Shown one piece after another: positions 21,503 to 26,271 of a DNA stretch of 26,271 nucleotides (position 1 is the stretch's first letter; every line of letters begins with the position of its first letter). A program made the translations under genes and the position numbers. This DNA comes from an uncultured Oscillibacter sp. (GTDB taxonomy: Bacteria > Bacillota > Clostridia > Oscillospirales > Oscillospiraceae), in assembly GCA_910579435.1 (NCBI GenBank), contig CAJTVF010000038.1, positions 1 through 26,271 of the forward strand, read 5' to 3'. The notes beneath the pieces are model-generated. The model was given only the letters and a program-made list of their open reading frames with translations. It had not been told where the DNA came from and made no database searches.

Positions 21503-23350
21503 TTATCGGGCGATGGTCTCGTACACCGCCCGGCTGATCTCGCCGCAGACGGCGTAAATGCCATATTGGTCCTTCCCGCCGTCGGCCCCCATGGTCAGCA
21601 CCACCACGCCGTCCCCGGCGTCCGGGTCATAGCTGAGTAGATTGTACACACCGTAGGCGCTGCCGGTGTGGTAGTAGAGCCGCTCCCGGCCATAGGCCCC
21701 GAGCCGCAGCCGCATGGGCAGGGCCTGATAGCTCCCGCCGGGGAGGGCCCGGTCCTCATGGCTTTCCATCAGCTCCACGGACGCCTCGTCCATGAGCCGC
21801 ACGCCCTCGAAGCAGCCGTCCCCCGCCAGCAGGGCCGTCAGCTTCCCGCAGTCCCGCGCGCTGGCGGTGAAGCCCCCGGCGAACTGCCGCCCCGTGGCCC
21901 CCGGCGCGCTCCAGCGGCGGACGCTGCGCACGGAGGCGGCGGAGCGCCCCAGGGAATTTGCCCGGTACAGCGGAGTCACCAGCTCCGGCTCCTCCAGCTC
22001 CCCGGCGGTAAAGGCCCCGTCCGCCCCCAGGGGGCCCAGAACCCGCTCCTCCAGCACGTCGTCTAAGTACCGCCCCGCCGCCAGCTCCAGGGTCTGTCCC
22101 AAGATGCCGAAGGCGTGGTTGTTATAGCTCCAACAGCGCAGGTCTCCCGGCACGCCCCCGCCATAGCCGGAGGCGCCGGACAGCTGGGCCTTGACGCCCG
22201 CGTAGTCCCAGGCGATGCTCTCGCTGTTCAGCAGGGTGGAGGTGTGGCTCAGCATGGAGCGGACGGTGACGGGCTTCCATGTCTCTACGCCCCAATATTC
22301 CCCGATATCCGCGTCGTAATCCACGGCCCCCTCCTCCCGCAGCAGGGCGGCGGAGAGGCCCACCGCCACCTTGGAGAGGGAGGCGGTCCGCAGCTTGTGG
22401 GTGCCGCTCATGGGGACGCTGCCCCGTACCGCCCAGCCGTAGTGATAGGCGTCGGTAACGGCCCCGTCCTCAATGACCGCCACCTGGACCCCCACCGCCC
22501 CATGGCGGCGGGCGGCGGCGGCGATGGCACGCTCCAGCTCCTCATGCCTCTCCTGGGAACGGCTGGCGGCCCCGCTCCCGGGAAGGGGCAGCGCCCCCGC
22601 CAGGGGGTCCCGTTCCCCTTGCAGCCTCGCCAAAACGCAGGCCAGCTGCAGCCGGGATACCGGCAGGTCCGGGTAAAGGCCGTGGTCCGTCATGCCCGCA
22701 TAGAGCCCCCGGTCCAGGGCCCAATTGACCGCCTCTTCCGCGTAGGGCGGGACGGCCTCTCCTTCCCAGGACACGGCCAGGCGGCTCTCCGTGCTCTCTC
22801 CCCGCCATGCGGCGAAGCGTTGGAGCATCACCGCCAGCTGGCTCCGGGTCACCGGAGAGAAGGGGGCGAAGCGCTCCTCCGACACGCCGCCGCTGACCCC
22901 CACGCTGTCCGCCCAGGCCACGGCGTCCCGGTATTCCTCCGGCACGTCTGGATAGGGGCAGGCGTCCACCCGGAGCAAAATGCCGCTGAGCCGGTAGAGC
23001 GCCTGGACGGCCTCGGCCCGGCTTACCGGCTCCTCGCCGCCAAAGCTCCCGTCCTCTTTCGGGGATAAGAGCTCCCGGTAAAGGGCCCAGCGGGCGGCGT
23101 CCATCCCCTCCGCCGGGACTCCTGCCGCCTCCACGGTCTGAAGGTCCGCCAGGCCGCCGGCAGGCTCTATGCGCTCCACAGGGATTAAACCGGCCTCAGC
23201 CTCGGGTTTTTCCAGAACCTCCGCCAAGATCTCCGGCGGCGCCTCCGCGTCCCGCGTAATCCGGCTCCCGGCCCGCGCCGGCGGCCAAGCCGAGACCGCC
23301 CATAAAACCGCCAGCGCCACAAGCGCCCCCGCTGCCCAGCGTTTTGCCAT
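21503..23350 (-). CDS. Secreted SLH-domain serine hydrolase (beta-lactamase/class C fold)
   Basis: The 615-residue exported protein has an N-terminal signal or membrane segment (about residues 5-22). Three SLH repeats follow (about 85-125, 132-182 and 200-244, with YPDVPEEYRDAVAWA and FSPVTRSQLAVML), which attach proteins to secondary cell wall polymer. The C-terminal half is a serine beta-lactamase/DD-peptidase domain with SxxK (SLSK, S324-K327), YxN (SYNN) and HTG (YYHTGSAYG). The catalytic triad motifs are all intact, so a peptidase, esterase or beta-lactamase activity at the cell surface is plausible. The start is ATG 23350: an upstream ATG overlaps the TATAAT of its promoter at 23406-23434 and would not be transcribed. 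Confidence 0.88.
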   Translation of the reverse strand: MAKRWAAGALVALAVLWAVSAWPPARAGSRITRDAEAPPEILAEVLEKPEAEAGLIPVERIEPAGGLADLQTVEAAGVPAEGMDAARWALYRELLSPKEDGSFGGEEPVSRAEAVQALYRLSGILLRVDACPYPDVPEEYRDAVAWADSVGVSGGVSEERFAPFSPVTRSQLAVMLQRFAAWRGESTESRLAVSWEGEAVPPYAEEAVNWALDRGLYAGMTDHGLYPDLPVSRLQLACVLARLQGERDPLAGALPLPGSGAASRSQERHEELERAIAAAARRHGAVGVQVAVIEDGAVTDAYHYGWAVRGSVPMSGTHKLRTASLSKVAVGLSAALLREEGAVDYDADIGEYWGVETWKPVTVRSMLSHTSTLLNSESIAWDYAGVKAQLSGASGYGGGVPGDLRCWSYNNHAFGILGQTLELAAGRYLDDVLEERVLGPLGADGAFTAGELEEPELVTPLYRANSLGRSAASVRSVRRWSAPGATGRQFAGGFTASARDCGKLTALLAGDGCFEGVRLMDEASVELMESHEDRALPGGSYQALPMRLRLGAYGRERLYYHTGSAYGVYNLLSYDPDAGDGVVVLTMGADGGKDQYGIYAVCGEISRAVYETIAR

Positions 23351-23405
23351 CCGTTCCCGCTCTCCCGTCTCCGGGCCCTGCCGCCCGGTTTTTCCTTTAT
23401 TCGAC

Positions 23406-23434
23406 ATTATACCGGGAGTTTTCACCGCTGTCAA
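23406..23434 (-). promoter_or_regulatory. Consensus promoter of the serine hydrolase gene
   Basis: On the minus strand TTGACA (23429-23434), a 17-base spacer and TATAAT (23406-23411), a perfect sigma-A match. The transcript would start about 50 bases before ATG 23350. The 23435-23582 stretch upstream holds no gene. Confidence 0.85.
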
Positions 23435-23582
23435 TCTCTCGCCCGGGCGCGGCATGCAGGATGCTCCTGGAGAGCCGCACAGCGCAGAATGCCGGACCCG
23501 CGCCCCGCTCAAATAGAGTTGTGAGATTTTCACAATTTCTCTGCGGCAAATAGGACGTTTTGTGGATTTTCGGAATAGCCGC

Positions 23583-23611
23583 TTGACAAGATCGGCCTTC
23601 CTGCGTATACT
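23583..23611 (+). promoter_or_regulatory. Promoter of the purine riboswitch/deaminase transcript
   Basis: TTGACA (23583-23588), a 17-base spacer and TATACT (23606-23611). Transcription would start just before the riboswitch P1 stem. Confidence 0.85.
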
Positions 23612-23629
23612 GCGAACTGTAAATACCGG

Positions 23630-23690
23630 CTTGTATAAGTTCATGATTGGATGAGCGTTTCTACCAACTGCCTTAACAGTTGACTACAAG
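23630..23690 (+). promoter_or_regulatory. Purine riboswitch aptamer (guanine-type C74)
   Basis: P1 is CTTGTA (23630-23635) with TACAAG (23685-23690). P2 is TTCAT/ATGAG with loop GATTGG (23645-23650). J2/3 carries GTTTCTACC (23657-23665). P3 is AACTG/CAGTT with loop CCTTAA (23671-23676), and J3/1 is GACT with C at 23684, the base that selects guanine/hypoxanthine (T there would mean adenine). Loop-loop GG/CC pairs are kept, but each loop is one base shorter than in xpt or add. It precedes a deaminase and a nucleobase permease, consistent with purine control. Confidence 0.9.
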
Positions 23691-23729
23691 TTTTTGGGCC
23701 TTGCCCTGAAACTTGTGGTCTTTTTGTTT
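23686..23729 (+). terminator. Riboswitch expression-platform terminator
   Basis: ACAAGTTT (23686-23693) with AAACTTGT (23709-23716) and GGGC (23696-23699) with GCCC (23703-23706) form the stem, followed by TTTTTGTTT (23721-23729). The first five bases of its 5' arm are the P1 3' strand of the aptamer. The remaining leader to 23875 has a small hairpin ACGCGG-AAA-CCGCGT (23845-23859) just before the ribosome binding site. Confidence 0.85.
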
Positions 23730-23875
23730 CGGCGGTTTTTGTTTTTCCCTCGCCGGGGAAGGGACGCCACAGCTCTCCAATATTGGCGGACGCCCTGTGC
23801 GCACTCGGCGGCTGCTCATGCGCTGATCCTGCCTGTATGATCTCACGCGGAAACCGCGTATTTGGGAGGTAACGC

Positions 23876-25234
23876 ATGAGCAGTCTTTTTGTCAAAAACG
23901 CCTCAGCCATCGTCACCTGCGACGGCCGGGACGCCGTGCTGGAAAACGCCGGCATCCTCATCCGGGACGGGGCCGTCGCTTATCTGGGGCCCGAGCCCCA
24001 GGCGGCGGACGAGACGCTGGACGCCTCGGGCTGTGTGGTTTATCCGGGGCTTATCAATACCCATCACCACCTCTACCAGACCTTCAGCCGGAATCTGCCC
24101 CAGGTCCAGAATATGGAGCTGTTTGACTGGCTGAGGACGCTGTACGAAATCTGGAAGAACCTGGACAGCGAAACCATTTACCACAGCTCCATCGTGGGCA
24201 TGGGGGAGCTGCTGAAAACCGGCTGCACCACGGTCTTCGACCACCACTATGTCTTCCCCGGCGGCAGCTCCGGCGCCCTGCTGGACGCCCAGTTCGCCGC
24301 GGCGGAGGCCCTGGGGGTCCGGATGTACGCCTCCCGGGGGAGCATGGACCTGAGCAAAAAGGACGGCGGCCTGCCTCCGGACAGTGTGGTTCAGACGGTG
24401 GACGAGATTCTCCGGGACTGCCAGGCGGCGGTGGAAAAATTCCATGACCCCCGCCCCCTCTCCATGCGGATGGTGGCCCTGGCCCCCTGCTCGCCCTTCA
24501 GCGTTTCGGCGGAGCTGCTGCGGCAGTCCGCGATTCTGGCCCGGGACCTGGGGGTCCGGCTTCACACCCACTTGTGTGAGACGAAGGACGAGGAAAACTA
24601 CGTCCTGGAGAAACACGGCAAGCGTCCCCTGGCTTATATGGAGGACTTGGGCTGGGTAGGCCCGGACGTGTGGTACGCCCACGGGATTCACTTCAACGAC
24701 GCGGAATTGAAGCTTCTGGCGGACACGGGCACCGGCGTGGCCCACTGCCCTATCTCCAACATGAAGCTGTCCTCCGGCGTGTGCCGGATTCCCGACATGC
24801 TGAAGCTGGGGGTCCCCGTGGGCCTGGCGGTGGACGGCAGCGCCAGCAATGACGGCTCCAGCCTCCTGGAAGAGCTGCGGGTGGCCTATCTGCTTCACCG
24901 GCTGCATTCCAGTGAGAAGGCCCCCAGCGGCTATGACTGCCTGAAAATCGCTGCGCGGGGCAGCGCCCGGGTGCTGGGCCGGGAGGACGTCGGCTCCCTG
25001 GAGCCCGGCAAGGCCGGGGACCTGTTTTTGATTCGCCGGGACCGGCTGGAGCTGGTAGGGGCGGACCTGGACGTCAAGTCCATGCTGGGCACCGTGGGCT
25101 TCAAGGGTCCCGTGGACGCCACGGTGGTAAACGGCAGGGTCGTGGTCAAGGACGGCCGCCTCACCGGGGTAGACGAGGAAAAGGCGGTCCGGGAGGCCCG
25201 GGCCTGTGTTCAAGCGTATTTAAGGAACCACTGA
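23876..25234 (+). CDS. 8-oxoguanine deaminase-type amidohydrolase
   Basis: The 452-residue zinc amidohydrolase converts 8-oxoguanine to uric acid in characterised relatives; guanine may also be used. The metal motif is NTHHHLYQT (H63 and H65). TVFDHHYVFPGG, ASRGSMDLSKKDGGLPPDSV, ALAPCSPFSVS, RLHTHLCETKDE, GTGVAHCPISNMKLSSGVCR and VGLAVDGSASNDGSS follow the Pa0142-type 8-oxoguanine deaminase pattern closely rather than guanine or cytosine deaminase. GGGAGGT at 23864-23870 sets ATG 23876. The purine riboswitch upstream supports a purine substrate. The last five codons (LRNH-stop) coincide with a 15-base end of the repeat element at 4862-5189, so the native C-terminus may be altered. Confidence 0.88.
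   Translation: MSSLFVKNASAIVTCDGRDAVLENAGILIRDGAVAYLGPEPQAADETLDASGCVVYPGLINTHHHLYQTFSRNLPQVQNMELFDWLRTLYEIWKNLDSETIYHSSIVGMGELLKTGCTTVFDHHYVFPGGSSGALLDAQFAAAEALGVRMYASRGSMDLSKKDGGLPPDSVVQTVDEILRDCQAAVEKFHDPRPLSMRMVALAPCSPFSVSAELLRQSAILARDLGVRLHTHLCETKDEENYVLEKHGKRPLAYMEDLGWVGPDVWYAHGIHFNDAELKLLADTGTGVAHCPISNMKLSSGVCRIPDMLKLGVPVGLAVDGSASNDGSSLLEELRVAYLLHRLHSSEKAPSGYDCLKIAARGSARVLGREDVGSLEPGKAGDLFLIRRDRLELVGADLDVKSMLGTVGFKGPVDATVVNGRVVVKDGRLTGVDEEKAVREARACVQAYLRNH
25219..25234. repeat. Solitary end of the TA-flanked element
   Basis: TTAAGGAACCACTGA (25220-25234) is identical to the right terminal repeat of the element at 4862-5189 (in complement). It encodes the last codons and stop of the deaminase and is followed directly by ACC and the truncated permease. 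No second element end is near. Confidence 0.6.
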
Positions 25235-25237
25235 ACC

Positions 25238-26083
25238 ATGGTCCAGTGCGCCATGTTTGTCTCCGGCCTCACCACCTTCATTCAGCTCTATCCCCTCCGC
25301 CTGGGGAGCAAATACCAGGTAGGTGCCCGGCTTCCCATTGTGATGGGCACCTCCTTCACCTTCGTTCCCACCGCCTCCGCCGTGGGAGCGGCGGGCGGCA
25401 TCGGAGCCGTGTTAGGCGGATGCCTCGCAGGCAGTCTGGTGGAGGTCTTCATGGGCTTCTTCTACAAGTACATCCGCCGCTTCTTCCCGCCCCTGGTGGT
25501 AGGCTGCACGCTGGTGACCATCGGCAACACCTCCGGCATCACCATGGCGGGCTTCGACCGGGAGGCCACGGAGCGGGAGACCTCCGGCGCAATCCTGGCA
25601 GACGCCCTGGGTTCCACCACGGCGGCGATTTTCAACGCTCTGCCCAACACGGCCTTCGGTCAGAACGCGGGCATCGTGGCCATGATAAGAGTGGTGAACC
25701 GCTGGTGTATTGCCACCGGGGCTTTCATCCTGATGATCTCCAGCTTCTTCCCCAAGCTGGGAGCGATTTTCTCCGCGATCCCCAACGCCGTCCTGGGCGG
25801 GGCCATCATCACGGTGTTCGGAATGATTTTGATTAACGGCATCAAAATGATTGCCAAGGCGGGATTCAGCGAGCGGAACATCCTGGTCATGGGGCTGACC
25901 TTCGTTTTCGGGATCGGCGTGCCCGCTCACCCGGAGGCCGTGGCCCAGCTCCCCGGCTTTATCCGTTTCATTTTCAACGACGCGGTCACGGCCACCTGCA
26001 TTGTAGCCATTATCGCCAATGTCCTGTTCCCCATGAAAGACGCGGCGGACATTGAAAAGGCGAAAGAGGCTATGATGGGCTGA
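25238..26083 (+). pseudogene. NCS2 uracil/xanthine permease, doubly deleted
   Basis: The 281-codon frame is clearly NCS2 (nucleobase:cation symporter-2): CAMFVSGLTTFIQLYPLRLG, RLPIVMGTSFTFVPTASAVG, FDREATERETSGAILADALG and LPNTAFGQNAGIVAM. Intact members are about 430-460 residues. The N-terminus begins in what is normally the second helix, so about 50-60 residues are missing. Inside, the family text up to GCTLVTIG (about residue 95) is joined directly to NTSGITMAGF, where about 110-120 residues normally intervene (LSLIPVG... up to TVETIG). Both joins keep the frame. Start and a transporter fold are therefore unlikely to be functional. It follows the riboswitch-controlled deaminase as a probable former operon partner. 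Confidence 0.85.
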
Positions 26084-26123
26084 CAGCGTCACAGCACGCA
26101 GCGAAAAAGCACTCTGCAATCCC

Positions 26124-26162
26124 AGCCGGGCGGCCATCTGAAGTAGTTGGCCGCCCGGCTTT
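26124..26162 (+). terminator. Terminator after the permease remnant
   Basis: AGCCGGGCGGCCA (26124-26136) pairs exactly with TGGCCGCCCGGCT (26148-26160) around 11 bases, followed by TTC. The last 110 bases of the window hold TATACT (26191-26196) and AAAGGAG (26201-26207), hints of a further gene beyond the edge that I do not call. Confidence 0.85.
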
Positions 26163-26271
26163 CATGTTCAGCCATTCGCCGTCCATTGGGTATACTTGTT
26201 AAAGGAGATCTTGCCTCCCTTGCAACGCTTGACAAAGGGAAACATGATAAACAACAAAAAAATGGACTGTC

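Noticed and set aside
23351..23644. N-terminal extension of the serine hydrolase frame
   Set aside because: It covers the perfect TTGACA-17-TATAAT promoter and would not be transcribed; the signal-like segment starts at 23350.
26191..26271. Start of another gene at the right edge
   Set aside because: TATACT, AAAGGAG and several possible start codons are present, but fewer than 25 codons are visible and no family can be recognised.
1..26271. CRISPR arrays, tRNA/rRNA genes, transposase or phage genes
   Set aside because: No regularly spaced repeats, no tRNA-like cloverleaf and no integrase or transposase frame was seen on either strand.

Overview
The window looks like chromosomal DNA from a high-GC anaerobic member of the Clostridia, most plausibly Oscillospiraceae (the Flavonifractor, Lawsonibacter and Dysosmobacter group). 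This is inferred from rubrerythrin, a CarD-family regulator, SLH domains, an ECF sigma/DUF4179 pair, a purine riboswitch, strong AGGAGG-type ribosome binding sites and GC-rich codon use. No rRNA, tRNA, CRISPR array, phage module or transposase gene was seen.

Left part (1-10500, mostly + strand): the end of a palindromic repeat element; niaR (NAD biosynthesis repressor) coupled to a MATE exporter; metG; rubrerythrin behind a hairpin that buries its Shine-Dalgarno; a nested pair of TA-flanked palindromic elements; a GNAT acetyltransferase; an orphan Imm22-type protein; an ECF sigma factor with a DUF4179 membrane partner; a converging metallo-beta-lactamase-fold protein; a ZIP metal transporter; and a small HTH protein.

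Middle (10500-18800, mostly - strand): a cluster of hairpins, then one long operon reading right to left. It encodes an oligopeptide-type solute-binding lipoprotein, OppB, OppC, OppD, OppF, a DUF3810 membrane protein with an HExxH motif, and a frameshifted SUKH (SMI1/KNR4) gene. Most of these genes overlap by 4 bases. An AI-2E family membrane protein lies upstream, and very similar promoter-like sequences sit on both sides of it.

Right part (18800-26271): a lipid kinase/Nudix pair, a CarD-like regulator, a small protein resembling NHLP/Nif11 leader domains, and a secreted SLH plus serine beta-lactamase-fold protein. Last comes a purine-salvage or catabolism locus: a purine riboswitch with a terminator, an 8-oxoguanine-deaminase-type amidohydrolase, and an NCS2 nucleobase permease that has lost both its N-terminus and an internal block.

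The most interesting features are linked. The same 15-base element end that borders the nested element at 4862-5189 also forms the last codons and stop of the deaminase gene, exactly where the permease has lost its 5' end. The riboswitch has shortened loops and shares its P1 strand with the terminator, which suggests an ON switch for purine breakdown.
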